From Stachybotrys elegans (lineage: Eukaryota > Ascomycota > Sordariomycetes > Hypocreales > Stachybotryaceae): a stretch of 64,000 nucleotides of DNA. Below, one piece after another: positions 53,001-64,000 of the stretch. The notes beneath the pieces were generated by a model. That model was not told the origin of the DNA. It worked only from the letters and a program-made list of their open reading frames with translations, and did no database searches. The stretch spans positions 744,001 to 808,000 of the forward strand of contig JAGPNK010000005.1 of assembly GCA_020746835.1 (NCBI GenBank), written 5' to 3'. A program made the position numbers and the translations under genes. The number at the start of each line of letters is the position of its first letter. The first letter of the stretch is position 1.

Positions 53001-53823
53001 CTCCGGGGCCATCCGGGATTCGCGTCCAAATCTCTGACAGAGGAGGAGGCAGTCATCCGAATGTCGGCAATCCTTCAGGCCATCGAAGAGAAGCTCTGAC
53101 AACGAGCCAGCCTACTGCCGGGATAACACGGAAGGAAAAACGACAAAGAGACTCGGTCTGCATCGCTGTCTTGGCTGCTGCCGGCGCTTTCGCGCGAGGT
53201 GAGCACGGAGCAACGACACCCCGCAGCAGAGCAGAACCCCCACAGTCCAAGACCTTTAGCTGACCAGGTCATGAATTAAGTTAAGGTTGCTGAGGGGTTA
53301 CGCATGGACGATTTTTATGCTTGTTTGCAATACGTGCGCCAATGGGTTTCTTGGCTGGCGAAGACGACTGGCTGATGTGGCGGCCTCGCACGGAGGTGCG
53401 AGAGAGCTGCCGAAACAATCAGCATTGGCGACGTTTGATTCGCAGATGGCGCACCCAGAGGAAATCAAGCTGCAGAAAAACAACGCTTCCTGACCAGTTG
53501 GAGCCTGGGGTGGAAGCGACTGAAGAGCTTGGCAACCCACGATATTTTGTAATGCCTGTCCGCGAAATGCACGATAATACCACACCTGAGTACCCTCACG
53601 CTTCAGGCTGCCTTTTACGTCCAGCCAAACTTGTTGCCCTTGCTGCATGTGCATGAAGTAGATAATGCGACGTGGCCAGCTTGCGCTCATGATCCCCCCT
53701 TCTAACGTTGATGCCCGACGTGGAGGAATTTCGTCTGTATGCCGCAATTAGAGTGTAGAGGTGCGTTTGTATGCATCCTCTGTCTATGTACCGTATGTGT
53801 CATGTGCGTGTCTCAGCGATTCT

Positions 53824-53845
53824 GGGGGGGGGGGGGGGGGGGGGG
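53824..53845. repeat. Poly-G run, 22 nt
   Basis: Pure G run on the plus strand; the length is probably unreliable in any assembly. Confidence 0.9.
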
Positions 53846-54850
53846 TTGGTGATGACACGGCTAACCGGCACAAGATCTGCGCTTGGCGCCAATACCCCCG
53901 AGCGTTCCAAGACCTCATAGTTAGTCAGGGTTCTAGGGACCAATGGCATACCCTACTGCAGCTAGATTGGGCAATCGATCTTGGGCATACAAATGGTCAG
54001 AATGTGGTGGGGGAGGGGTAAGAGACATGGAGAATGGGCACTGATCCCACCACCCACCATGGAGCTCTCTCCAACGCAACACCATGGGCACACTCACCCA
54101 ACCCAGATGCACCAGGCACGGGGCGATTCCCGTTGTTCGAGAAGGTTCCAAAAGCAAGGAAGCGGCCAAATACCTGCAGGTGTTAGCTCAATCTGTCCGT
54201 AGGCCGTAGTCGTCTCGCATTCGTGTAGATTAGGTTGTGCCAGATTATCTCCCGGCAGACATCTACCCCCACCAACCTATCTATCTGCCTTTCCTACTGG
54301 AGGAATTGGAGCCGAGAACCCTTCCACAGGCACCTGCCCTACCCCGACCTGATCCTCGGGGACGGACGAACGGACGGAACTCGGTCAGGCTCCTAATGCC
54401 CGGTCGCAGACAATACAACTGATAACGAACGAGGCCGACACCCCGCTTTTTCGGGGGTGGGCGAGCATGGTCACGCCATTTCTAGCCGTTTGGACTTTGT
54501 CCTGAGAGGGTTTCAAGCAGAACCGAGGTCAGTCCGACCACAGTCTCCGTTTACCCGTTCTCCCGTCCGCGGGAAGAGAGCAGAATGAGAAGGCCGGAGG
54601 TGGGGGCTTGAATTGTCGGAGGAAAGAATGAAACTACCAGCCACGGGTCAAGGAAGATGAGAGACAGAGGTGTGTTGGGCGTGGAGGAGATCCCCGTCTC
54701 GATTTCGTCATCCTGATCGACCAGATGGCAAATCCAAAGGGCACGCATGACGAGCCAGAAAACATCACCTTTCTGGCAAAACGGCGGTGTGTGTGCCTGT
54801 GAGTATGTGTGTCCTTCAACCTGGGGGTCAACCGGGCAAGCCGAGTGCGC

Positions 54851-54853
<3 letters not shown>

Positions 54854-54885
<32 letters not shown>
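54854..54885. repeat. TG dinucleotide repeat, 16 units
   Basis: Perfect alternating purine-pyrimidine tract, which can adopt Z-DNA. It generates spurious Thr-His or Val-Cys ORFs. Confidence 0.9.
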
Positions 54886-54887
<2 letters not shown>

Positions 54888-56451
54888 TTGCCAACGCGGA
54901 GCCCCGGGGTCCTCGGGGGCGGACGAATGAATTGAATCTCGTGACATATCGACGCTCTGAGCACTGCTGCAGGTCTGGTAAACCATGTCACTCCAGATCA
55001 GACATCCTTGTACGTTGCACATTCCGGCGAATTGTAGCTTGTTGGCCCCTCCTCCTTGTTGCTCTTCCTCCCACGCTTTGTGTGCTGTCACGGCAGTCCT
55101 GCCAGTCCGGCTTTGTCCATCCATGTCTGTTTCTGCACCAACGTGCGTTTGCGCGACGATCGTCCCACGGCATATATCCGTTGGGCAAGTAGGAGGAAGG
55201 ACCTGGGAGGAGGCAAAAAAGTTTAATGGTGGGCTGCATCACCGGCCTGACTTGGCCCTGGTGGCTAACGCTGGCCATGCATATCCCGGAAAAGCTTGGC
55301 GACGAGGTAATTAGCAATAGTTATGTGGTGGACGAGATGATGTCGGGGGTTGTCGACGGCGGCGGGTGATAAGAAGACAGACCAAGAACCGCGCCGTGAA
55401 GACGCCATTCTGCAGGCTGGGAGACGGACCCAGCAGGAAAGCAAGAGCGTCGACAAGACTGAGAGGTACGTAATGCTTCAGACGAGCCTTGTGTGAGCCC
55501 AGACTTTTGGCGAGTCTTGGCTACTGGTTGCGGTCTAGACTGTTGTATGGCCAAGAGCCTGAAGTGGGCGAAAGTGGGTTGAAGTGGAAGGGCTGCGGGG
55601 GGGAAACCGCGCTGATCGAATGCCGTTATCTTGGGAAACACCTAACCCAGCGGTGGTTCAGCAGCGCTTGCTAGTGGGAACCCCTGTGCTTGTTCTTGTC
55701 GCCCCCCTCCGACGTGCCTGCTTTGCCTGCCACTTGCCTGCCCATAGCACACGCCAGGGCAAGAGCGAACCAAAAACTCGCCTCAACACCTAACCCAGCA
55801 TAAGCCGTTGTTCTCATCATCCATTCTATTTCATCATTGCATTTCATCATACGCCGTCGTCCCCTCGGTCATCGTCCACACGCCATCCGCTCCACACTCT
55901 CTCTCCATCCCCTGCTTCACCCCAACACCCACCACACCTTCTTACTTACTTCGTCGCATACGCACTCTCCAAATCCAGGATACACACCCCTCCACATGAG
56001 GCTCCATGGGCCAATCAAGCCTCTGATCGAACTGCAGGCGCTGGCTTCCGAGCATATTCTAGACGCGTCATTCCCTTCACGACGGCCGGCTTTGCAGTTG
56101 CAGGTACTTCAGCTCCAGCACCTTGACACATTCAAGCACTGCCACGACAGGGGTAAAAGACCCGCGAAGTTGACGCTCAACCCCCCCACATGTTCTTGTA
56201 TGCTTGTATGGCCTTTGTGGGTTTCGTCAGGCTTATCACACAGCATCGTGGAGAGCGTGCTGCACGCAACCCTGATGGCCATTCATCCATACGGTCAATC
56301 CTCCAGGATCACGAAACCAGGAGCCGCCTACGGGCCCGTGTGTATCTGCCTCGTATGGATGTACCGCCAAGCTAGCGCCCAGGTATGACCTCACTTGGAC
56401 ATGGCCCAAGTGGTACCTGGTCCTCCAACATGACGGTGCGACAGGCTACCT

Positions 56452-56474
56452 GCGCTGCTGCTGTTGCTGCTGCT
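56452..56474. repeat. GCTGCTG/TTGCTG tract
   Basis: Imperfect trinucleotide repeat of about eight units in non-coding DNA. Confidence 0.7.
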
Positions 56475-57132
56475 GCCTCGCCGGCCCACCAGGCGCCCAT
56501 ATCCTCGGTGGCTGTCGTCGGTATGGTGAGACCACTGCGCTGTTCGCACATGAGGTCTCCGCGCTTATGCCGTCTCTTTGCCTGCCGAAGCCATCCCACG
56601 CGCAACTCCACATTTTCCCACGCAGCCGGCCGCGTTGATTCGTGGTGGTTTTGAGTATGGCAGGTATTGCCGTTGTCCTGCGTGGATGAGATTGGACAAC
56701 GACGTTGACGTAGTGGCAGATGGAGCCGTTGGTACAGGCGGCTGGTCCTGGCTTGTTCGCACACGGGATAAACCTGCTGGATTTGAGCGGAAAGTGAGAA
56801 ACTTATTGCCCCTCGCCTAGAACGCCGAGCGTCTTCCCCTCCTTTCCTCAGTCTTGGCTGCGCCGATAGCACCCCCTACCTACTAGGTTCACCACTCCAA
56901 GCTCGCTAACCGCTAACCCAATGAGCGCACCGCAGCTATTTGCCATGGCTTCATTGGGCCAAGACGGCCAAGATGACTTCGTCGTCTCGGCACAAAGGCT
57001 CCAGTCTCCGCAAACCCGCAACATGGATGACTCCGGACATGCCCCAGTCGTGCCCGCGGGCGGCACAGGTCGGCTTGGCCTCGACTCGACGATTTGCCTT
57101 GCCGGGTCGCCTTGCCTGCGTTGCGCCGTGAA

Positions 57133-57138
57133 TATAAA
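57133..57138 (+). promoter_or_regulatory. TATA box of the ENA-type ATPase gene
   Basis: TATAAA in AATATAAAGTG, 121 nt before ATG 57259. A C/T-rich initiator-like stretch follows, as is usual for highly induced fungal genes. Confidence 0.5.
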
Positions 57139-57218
57139 GTGACTGCACCTCCCGTCCCTCCGATATTCCCCTTCCTACCCCGTAAACTCTTCCTCAAACC
57201 GTCACCATCCCGACAGTT

Positions 57219-57278
57219 ATGCCCCAGGCTTTGACCTCTGCAACAGGCTCAGATCAACATGAAGGCGGAACAGGTTGA
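57219..57278 (+). other. Upstream ORF overlapping the ENA-type ATPase start
   Basis: A 20-codon ORF (including stop) begins 40 nt before the main ATG in a different frame and ends 20 nt inside the ATPase coding region. Ribosomes that use it would bypass the main start. Whether it lies in the transcript depends on the unknown start site. Confidence 0.4.
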
Positions 57279-60200
57279 GCAGCTCCTCGAGGAGCATGTC
57301 TCTGGACAGTCCAACAAGCCTATTTCCAAACCTCCCCACGCTCTCCCCCCTGACACGGTTGTCCAAGAGCTCAACACAAATGTCGAAGCCGGTCTGAGCA
57401 CCAGCGAGGTCACTCGCCGCACCGACGAGTATGGCCCCAACGACCTCGGCCAGGAGAAGGGTATCAGTGCCATGAGGATCTTCTTTTCTCAGGTCGCCAA
57501 TGCTATGACACTGGTGCGTCCACACCCCCGAGGCCCATCTTCCCCACCTCTGGGCTTCTTGGCCATGCTGACCCGGATCCATCACAGGTTCTCCTGCTAG
57601 CCTTTGCTGCTAGTCTTGCCATCCAGGCTTGGATCGAGGGTGGTGTTTTGTTCGTCCTTATCATGCTGAATGTCGTCATCGGCACTCACCAGGATCTCCA
57701 AGCTGCCCGTACCATTGCCTCTCTCAACTCGCTGTCTTCTCCAACTGCCCGTGTTATCAGAGATGGTAACAGCACCATTATTGAAGCCTCTGCTATTGTT
57801 CCCGGAGACATCATCGAGCTCAAGACGGGTGATGTCGTCCCCGCCGACGCCCGATTGATCGAGTGTATCAACCTCGAGGCAGACGAGGCTGCCTTGACCG
57901 GTGAATCTCTGCCCGCCCGCAAGGAACCTGGGGCTATCTGTCTAGATGAGGAGGGCGGTTTCGACGTTGGTCCAGGTGACCGACCCAACGTTGTCTTCAG
58001 TTCCACCATTCTCACCAAGGGCCGTGGACGTGCCGTCGTCTTCGCCACTGGCATGTTCACAGAGATTGGTGCCATCGCCGCCGCCCTTCGCGCTGACGGC
58101 GCTCAGAAGCGCAAGCTCAAGCGCGACGAGAACGGCAAGGCCTCGGCCTCGGCCTACATGAACTTTGCCGCCGGTAAGACCTGGGATCACCTGGGCAAGT
58201 TCCTCGGTGTGACTGTCGGTACTCCCCTTCAGCGAAAGATGTCTAAGCTGTTCCTTATCATCTTTGGCATGGCCGTTGTGTGTGCCATTATTGTATTGGC
58301 TGCCAACACTTTCAACTCGAGAAACGACGTCATCATCTATGCCATCACCATTGCCGTTGCCACCCTACCTGTTACCCTTATCCTTGTCTTGACCATCTCC
58401 ATGGCCAACGGTGCCAAGGTCATGGTAAGCAGGAATGTCCTCGTCCGCAACATGCGATCCCTGGAAGCTCTGGGTGGCGTCACGAGTAAGTTGGTCTGTA
58501 TCTGCAGCCAAGAATCGCTCGCTAATCCAGCGCAGACATTTGCTCCGACAAGACCGGAACCCTTACCCAGGGTAAGATGGTTGCCAGGATGGCCTGGCTG
58601 CCGGGTCACGGCACGTACATCATCAACGTCGGCAACGAGGCGTACAACCCCCTGGCTGGAGACATTGAGTTCACCGAGTCTCAGCCTACCGACATGAACG
58701 AGAAACACGTCAACCGCCAGGTCACCCCCATGGAGGACGAGGCTGCACACAGCTCGCTGCGCAACTTCCTCGACGTTGCCAACTTGGCCAACCTCGCCGT
58801 CGTCAAGAAGATTGAGACAGAGGAGCATGGTCTTCAGTGGACCTCCCAAGGAGACCCTACTGAAAACGCCATCCAGGTTCTCGCCGCGAGATTCGGCCGC
58901 AACTCCGAGGTCAACACCTCCTTCGATAAGGAAGCATGGAAGCTGCACGTCGAGTTTCCTTTCGAGTCGTCCATCAAGAAGATGTCGGTCATCAGCGAGA
59001 ACCGAGAGACTGGCAAGGTGTCCGTTTTTACCAAGGGAGCCGTCGAGCGCATCATCCACAGCTGTACCGAGATTGCAAGCAAGAATGACACTGTTGTTCC
59101 CATGACCGATGCCATCCGAGATGAGATCCTGGCCAACATGGAGGTCTTCGCTCGTCGTGGTTTCCGAGTCCTTGCCCTGGCCAGCCGCCCTGAGATCATG
59201 ACCAGCGAGGAATTCCTTGCCCACGAGAACGAGCACAAGCGTGAAGACTTTGAGCGTGACCTCACCTTCCGCGGTCTCGTCGGCATCTACGACCCTCCCC
59301 GTCCCGAGACCCGCCCCAGTGTGTACAAGTGCCACCAGGCTGGTATCGGCGTCCACATGCTCACTGGCGACCACCCCGAGACTGCAAGGACCATTGCTGC
59401 CGAGGTCGGCATCCTGCCCAAGCGCATGGAGCTTCTGCGACGAGACATTGCCGAGTCTATTGTCATGACGGCCCACGATTTCGACAAGCTGACGGACAAG
59501 GAGATCGATGAGCTTCCTCAGCTGCCCCTGGTCGTCGCCCGATGCGCTCCGTCCACCAAGGTTAGGATGATTGATGCCCTGCACCGCCGAGGAAGGTTTG
59601 TCGCCATGACGGGTGATGGTGTCAATGACAGTCCCAGTCTTCACCGAGCCGATATTGGTATTGCCATGGGTGAGGGCGGCAGCGACGTCGCCAAGTCTGC
59701 CTCGGACATTGTTCTCAGCGATGACAACTTTGCTAGCATCCTCAACGCTGTAGAGGAGGGTCGCCGCATCTTTGACAACATCCAGAAGTTCATGCTGCAC
59801 GTCCTCGCCGTCAACATTGGTTTCGTCCTGGCCCTGCTCATTGGTCTCATCTGGAGAGATGAGCAGAACATCTCCGTCTTCCAGGTCACTCCCATCGAGA
59901 TTCTCTTCATGCTTCTGGTTGCCGGTGCTTTCACCGAGACTGGTCTTGGTTTCGAGGCTGCCTCGAAGGATATCCTCAACCGACCACCCCAGAGCGTAAG
60001 TCACTGCCAGACTCGGGCTGTGAAGGAACGTATGCTAACTGCCGATAGATGAAAGCTGGCGTGTTTACCAAGGAGTTCTTGGCCGACCTTGTCGTGTACG
60101 GCATCATCGCTGCCATCTGCCTGATCGGGTCCTTCGTTGCTGTCATGTACGGCTTCTTCACTGGCAACTTCGGAAACGAGTGCAACCTCAGGTACACGGA

Positions 60201-60669
60201 TGTTTGCGAGGATGTCTTCCGCGCGCGCTCCACCTGCTACACTACCATGATGTGGACGTTCCTGTTCTTCGCTTGGGAGTTGATTGACTCGCGTCGATCC
60301 TTCTTTGACGGCATCTTTTCTAGCCCCAAGAAGTGGTTCTCCCGACTCTGGCGCAACCAGTTCCTGTTCTGGTCCGTCTTTGGTGGATTCCTCATCGTTA
60401 TCCCCACCCTCTACATCCCGACGCTGAACCACGAAGTCTTCCTCCATACTGGAATCGACGCCGAATGGAGTGTTGTGTTTGCCATGACCATCTTCTTCTT
60501 CGTGGCCGCCGAGTCTTGGAAGTTCTCCAAGAGGACCTACCTCCGTCGCCAGGGTCTCATGGCCAAGCGTGGCCAGGGCTCGGGTGAGGAAGACCTGGAA
60601 GCGAGGGCTTTCCAGAAGTACTACGACGAATCGTATTCTTCTTCCTCGGGATCTGAGGCTGAGAAATGA
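57259..60669 (+). CDS. ENA1: ENA-type (P-type IID) Na+/K+ exporting ATPase
   Basis: Plasma-membrane pump that exports Na+ or K+, important in salt and alkaline stress. Exons 57259-57513, 57588-58485, 58536-59995 and 60049-60669 give 1077 aa, the family length. Motifs: the actuator-domain LTGES; the phosphorylated Asp (about residue 389) in NICSDKTGTLTQGKM; FTKGAVERII in the nucleotide domain; HMLTGDHPETARTI; MTGDGVNDSPSL in the hinge; and SEEEAEK-like acidic ending SSSGSEAEK. DKTGTLTQGKM and the closely spaced M4 segment are typical of type IID rather than H+ pumps. Introns (50-74 nt) join in phase, and the ATPase signature spans the second one. A TATA box and an overlapping uORF lie upstream. 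The ion preference cannot be read from sequence. Confidence 0.93.
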
Positions 60670-61347
60670 AGAAGTGAATGGAACGATCAGAATGGAATAC
60701 CACATATCTGATGTCGAGGAAGTTGAAGAACGATGAGAACTAGCCGCGTGCTAGACATGAAGGCTGAGTCGAGCCAAGACAGAAAGACTCGGCCATGAAG
60801 GGAGCCATGGGGAGGAGCACGCCGAGGAGAATGCCGGGCGTGGAGCTGGGTTCCCATGAAGCGAGAGCGAGAGCGTGACGATTTGATAGAGATAGATGGT
60901 GCACGTGCTCAAAAGCGGCGAGGTTGTCTTGGGTCGCAGACTGATATCCAGCCATGTCGCAGTAAGCCAGCAGGCATAGATTTAGCGAACTGAATGATAA
61001 TGAGAATTTCTGATTACAGTACTTTGAGCTTGCCTTGCCTTGCAGTTTATTGAAATCGCTCATGTCAGGCCACCATTGTGCCGATATGGCGGGGGATCTG
61101 CCGCCCGAGTGGGTCGAAGCTCTCCGAGATACCTCAGGATCCAAGACAAAGACAGCAAAACAATGACGTAGATATAGGACAAGCCCGGGAATTAAACGGC
61201 AATTAATTCTAATCAATATTGACGCTGGCTGGGGGAGAAGAGAAGAGAACTATTATGGAGGCTGACCAGATGGGCCTTGTCTGTCTGTCTATATTAAGTA
61301 TTATGTATAACAGTCGGTGACCATGCCGGGCTTTATGGATTGCAGCT
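60670..61347. other. Convergent 3' region, 678 nt
   Basis: Between the ATPase and the GLEYA-like gene. AT-rich tracts occur at 60960-61020 and 61195-61310. No gene is seen. Confidence 0.5.
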
Positions 61348-62441
61348 CTAGTTGCCTCGCTCCTCGGGCCAGGAGACGTTCCATCCCAGGATGTTCTCTC
61401 CTCCGACGGAGCAGCTGGAGACGAAGGAAGGGTTCTTGGCCGTGTTGCGTCCCCAGATGGCGATGCCTTCAGGGTCAGTAATAGTAGCAGTGAAGCCGCC
61501 AGGGCCACCCTCGTTGGCCCAGAAAAGACGGAAGGGGATGGGCTTCTCGAGGTTCTCGGCGGTGACGGTGATGGCGAACTGGCGGGGGCCACCGGAGGGC
61601 CACCAGCTGCGGGCGTTGGCGTTGCCAAAGTCCCATCCGGAGATGGCGGTTTGGCCGACCCAGGCGAGCATGAGGTCGTCGGCATCACCCAGGATGACGT
61701 TGTAGGTTCCAACCTTCTTGGGGATGATAAAGGCGCGGTGGTTGATGACGGTCTTGTGCAGGGTGCTGCCAGGAGGGCCCTCGATGCCGTAGATCCTGAT
61801 GGGGTCGAAGTAGTTGCCCACGACAGTCATGCCGACGGTGGGCGTGACACCCGTGACGTCGGGCTGGACGTTCTTGAGCTGGAGGTCGAGCGAGATGGAC
61901 GCTTGGTTCTCGTAGGCGCGCTGGAGGTTGTCGCTGCGGGGGGAGTTGGTAGGGACGGCGTAGAGGGCGAACTCGGCGCCCTGGGTGCAGATCATGCCGG
62001 GGACCGTCTCCGTGGGCGTGGGGGCCGTGACGGTGACGACGGTGGCCGCGATGCCGAAGCACTGGCAAGCGTTCCAGTAGGCCGTGATGTCAGGGCAGGA
62101 GGAGGCATAAGCGGGCTTCTCGCCCGTTATGACGGGGCTGGGGACCTCATCGCGAGGGCCATGAACGTTGCGAGCGTAGATGGGGGCCTCAGTGACGGTG
62201 GCAGCACTGAAGAGGTGTGTGTTAGCAAGCTGGGAGGGGGAGAACAAGTGAATAGGGGGGAGACGTACGGAGGAGTGACAGTGGTGTAGGTGGTGAGGAA
62301 CTCGGAGCACATGGACTGGCGAGCGGCAAAGGGAGGGTTGTTCCTGGCGGTACCGGCAACGGCGCGGCCACAGTTGTTGTTGCAGATGGCGGCGGAGGCG
62401 AGCCCGGCGAAGCCAAGCGAAGCGATGGTGGTGAACTTCAT
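61348..62441 (-). CDS. Secreted GLEYA-like (PA14-type) adhesin domain protein
   Basis: Exons 62441-62269 and 62206-61348 (62-nt intron GTACGT..TTCAG with CTAAC branch) give 343 aa. The signal peptide is MKFTTIASLGFAGLASA. A six-cysteine module (C20, C24, C45, C95, C105, C107) comes first. From about residue 150 a beta-rich domain follows, with VVGNYFDPIRIYGIEG, HRAFIIPKKVGTYNVIL, DADDLMLAWVGQTAISGW and EKPIPFRLFWANEGGPGGF. This pattern resembles the GLEYA lectin-like fold, with DADD as a possible calcium or sugar site. No GPI tail is present, so it is probably secreted or loosely wall-bound. A TATAAAA element lies about 95 nt upstream. The GLEYA label is by memory of pattern, not by search. 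Confidence 0.75.
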
Positions 62442-63402
62442 GGTGGGCAGAGGAGCTTAAAGAGAGGAGTGCTTGATGCGGATGCTGCTGCTGCTGCTGG
62501 TCGAGACATAATTGAAGTGCGATTTGCTTGTTATTTTATATTCCCTTTCTGCCCCCCCGACAGAGCGCATGCCCATGCCGTCGCATCGACTGATGCTGCC
62601 TACTAGACTTGTCGATAGTTTGAACTGAACCCGGGCGGCTACTCACCGCCGTCGCCATCGTGAAGCAGGCTTCTGCGCCCAAGCAGCGCGGAACACGATG
62701 TCGAGCGCCTGGCTAGCCGGACGGTTGCGTTGGACAGTTCAGTAGTCTGGAGGAACGGTCCAGTTTCAGCTCTCAGGTGTCCCAGGGGGGCGTTCTGGAT
62801 CGATCCTCGCTAGGTGTGATGAGCAGGGGTAATGTCCGAAAAACGGACAAGAAGTAATTTTGGACATCTCATAGCGCGTCTATAACGTTCCTCCCCCCCC
62901 CTGCCTTCAGCCGACACCACCCACGTGGTCAATGCCCGCCTTCTCTCTTTTTGTCTTTTTTTTCTTTTTGCGGCCTGGCCGACTATTGCCTGTAGCGCAG
63001 GGGAGATGGCCCTCCTCGGGGCGCGCCGCGCCTGTCAGATGGATCTACGTAACTGATCTAGATCTGGGGGGTTGCTGAATCGAGGCCTGTGAAGGGAGAC
63101 TAGTCGAGAATGGAAATGAGGAGGCGCAACGCCACGGGGCTGTGAGAGAGAACGGTCGTCTTTGTTCTCGGTCGACTTTCCCATGTTGGCATGGCCGTGG
63201 AAGATTGGGGAGAGCAGTAGGTGAGTGTGGTTGTTTGTTCACTAGCGACGCACTGTTGACATGTACGACTAATGTGTCAATAGCTCATTGCTCCAATATT
63301 CTAAACGACTGACTCGTATAATCATATACATCATAACAGTCATGTCCAGGCCATTGAATCGTCCCCAACAGCCCGTCCTCCCAGGCCCGACCGTGTGCCC
63401 AG
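62442..63402. other. Intergenic, 961 nt
   Basis: Promoter of the GLEYA-like gene (left) and 3' region of the HHE gene (right). It includes a CTG repeat at 62484-62498 and a T-rich tract near 62950-62965. No gene is seen. Confidence 0.5.
62534..62540 (-). promoter_or_regulatory. TATA box of the GLEYA-like gene
   Basis: TATAAAA on the minus strand, about 95 nt upstream of ATG 62441. Confidence 0.5.
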
Positions 63403-63927
63403 TTAGGCGGTGCGAGTTGCGCTTTTGGATACTTCATAGTCCTTGCACTGCGTGAATGCCTTGGCAAGATCCTCGGACTGCGCTTCGCTCAGCCCAGACT
63501 CGAGCGCGGCCAGGTATTTCCTCTCTCCGTCGGTGATGTGCTGCCGCAGAAACTTGGACAGGTTTTCGAGGCACGGGGTGAAGCCGTCGTCGTCTATCGG
63601 CGTGGTGTACAGCGTGGAAAGACACTCCTTGACCTGTGCTTGTGTGTGAGTCCGAGTTGAGTTAGGGGGGGTTCTTGGACGGACCTTCTTGTGTGCCTCT
63701 CGATCTTCCAGAGCCAGCTGCTCGCCCTTGGCGGCAAAGTTCCTGAGGGCGGGGTGTACGATGAGCTCTTCGACAGCGCAGTGCCGTGCAACCTCGCCGA
63801 CGAAGCTGTTCATGATGCGCGTCTTCTCTTGTGGCTCTTTCGTCTCGATGATCTGGGCGTACAGGTTTTCGAGTTTGCGGTGGTCACGCTTGATGGCGTC
63901 TGTGAGGTAAAACTGGCCGATGGTCAT
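63403..63927 (-). CDS. Hemerythrin-like HHE cation-binding protein
   Basis: Exons 63927-63685 and 63633-63403 give 157 aa. The HHE fold is a four-helix bundle that binds iron (di-iron) and may sense oxygen or protect against oxidants. Metal-ligand candidates are H16 in KRDHRKLENLY, H49, E53 or E54 and H58 in HCAVEELIVHP, the His of REAHKKV (about 78), and the His/Glu of LRQHITDGERKYLA near the C-terminus. The 51-nt intron (GTCCGT, CTAAC, CACAG) has no stop and keeps the frame, so an unspliced reading yields 174 aa with an unlikely Pro/Thr insert, RPRTPPNSTRTHTQ. The spliced form reads AHKKVKECLSTLY, which fits the family. Confidence 0.85.
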   Translation of the reverse strand: MTIGQFYLTDAIKRDHRKLENLYAQIIETKEPQEKTRIMNSFVGEVARHCAVEELIVHPALRNFAAKGEQLALEDREAHKKVRPRTPPNSTRTHTQAQVKECLSTLYTTPIDDDGFTPCLENLSKFLRQHITDGERKYLAALESGLSEAQSEDLAKAFTQCKDYEVSKSATRTA

Positions 63928-64000
63928 ACTGAATTACTATTTATATGTTGCTTGCCCTAGCCAGCACTGGTGGGAAAGAGTTGCAAGAGATCAAGAGTTG
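63928..64000. promoter_or_regulatory. Partial promoter of the HHE gene
   Basis: 73 nt to the window edge. A TATAAAT on the minus strand at 63939-63945 is very close to the ATG and may not be the core promoter. Nothing else is seen. Confidence 0.3.

Larger units (their letters stand above)
50003..57258. other. Gene-poor stretch, 7.26 kb, with extreme simple repeats
   Basis: No ORF here shows recognisable domains or a credible spliced model. Notable patterns are a 22-base G-run at 53824-53845, a 32-nt TG repeat at 54854-54885 and a GCT/CTG tract at 56452-56474. Two adjacent GGCCAAC copies occur near 50980-50992. The right end carries the ENA-type ATPase promoter, with TATAAA at 57133. Undetected short genes, long non-coding RNAs or decayed transposons cannot be excluded. 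Confidence 0.5.

Noticed and set aside
54634..54894. ORFs with Thr-His repeats
   Set aside because: They are direct translations of the TG microsatellite.

Overview
The window looks like nuclear DNA of a filamentous ascomycete (Pezizomycotina, most likely a Sordariomycete). Most genes carry short introns of about 50 to 80 nt with GT..AG ends and CTAAC/CTGAC-like branch sites. Starts often sit in CCACC/CGCC-ATG contexts. The protein families (DUF3669, 2EXR, GLEYA-like wall protein, type IID P-type ATPase, fungal FMO) are typical of that group. No mitochondrial, viral or bacterial segment is evident. The species cannot be named from the sequence alone.

Left third (1-24.5 kb). A possible 5' exon of a mitochondrial protein runs off the left edge. 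Next come an APH-fold protein with both acidic catalytic positions changed to Asn and a conserved nuclear-type protein of unknown function. A housekeeping block follows: ARPC3 (Arp2/3 complex), TRM6/GCD10 (tRNA m1A58 methyltransferase subunit) and SDA1 (60S biogenesis). TRM6 and SDA1 diverge from a shared promoter that holds a tight array of GATA-factor sites. Then come a FucP-like MFS sugar transporter, a Cys/His-rich secreted orphan, an FAD monooxygenase with a C-terminal membrane anchor, the mitochondrial phosphate carrier and a small spliced 64-aa gene.

Middle third (24.5-46 kb). A 6.3 kb gene-poor stretch precedes a large GPI-anchored mucin-like wall protein built on a Cys-containing tandem repeat. 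A head-to-head pair of DUF3669 kinase-like paralogues follows, then another gene-poor stretch, an ankyrin-repeat protein, a short-chain dehydrogenase and a small membrane-anchored disordered protein.

Right third (46-64 kb). This part holds a two-domain protein (EthD-like barrel plus alpha/beta hydrolase) whose reading frame is broken by one base in a C run, and a 2EXR protein. After 7.3 kb of gene-poor DNA with extreme simple repeats come an ENA-type Na+/K+ export ATPase with an overlapping upstream ORF, a GLEYA-like secreted protein and a hemerythrin-like (HHE) protein.

The genes do not form one pathway or a secondary-metabolite cluster. The themes that stand out are several divergent or degenerate kinase-fold proteins, two surface proteins sharing an N-terminal six-cysteine module, and transport or ion-homeostasis genes. 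All exon boundaries were placed by eye from splice signals, reading phase and remembered family sequences. No database search was run.
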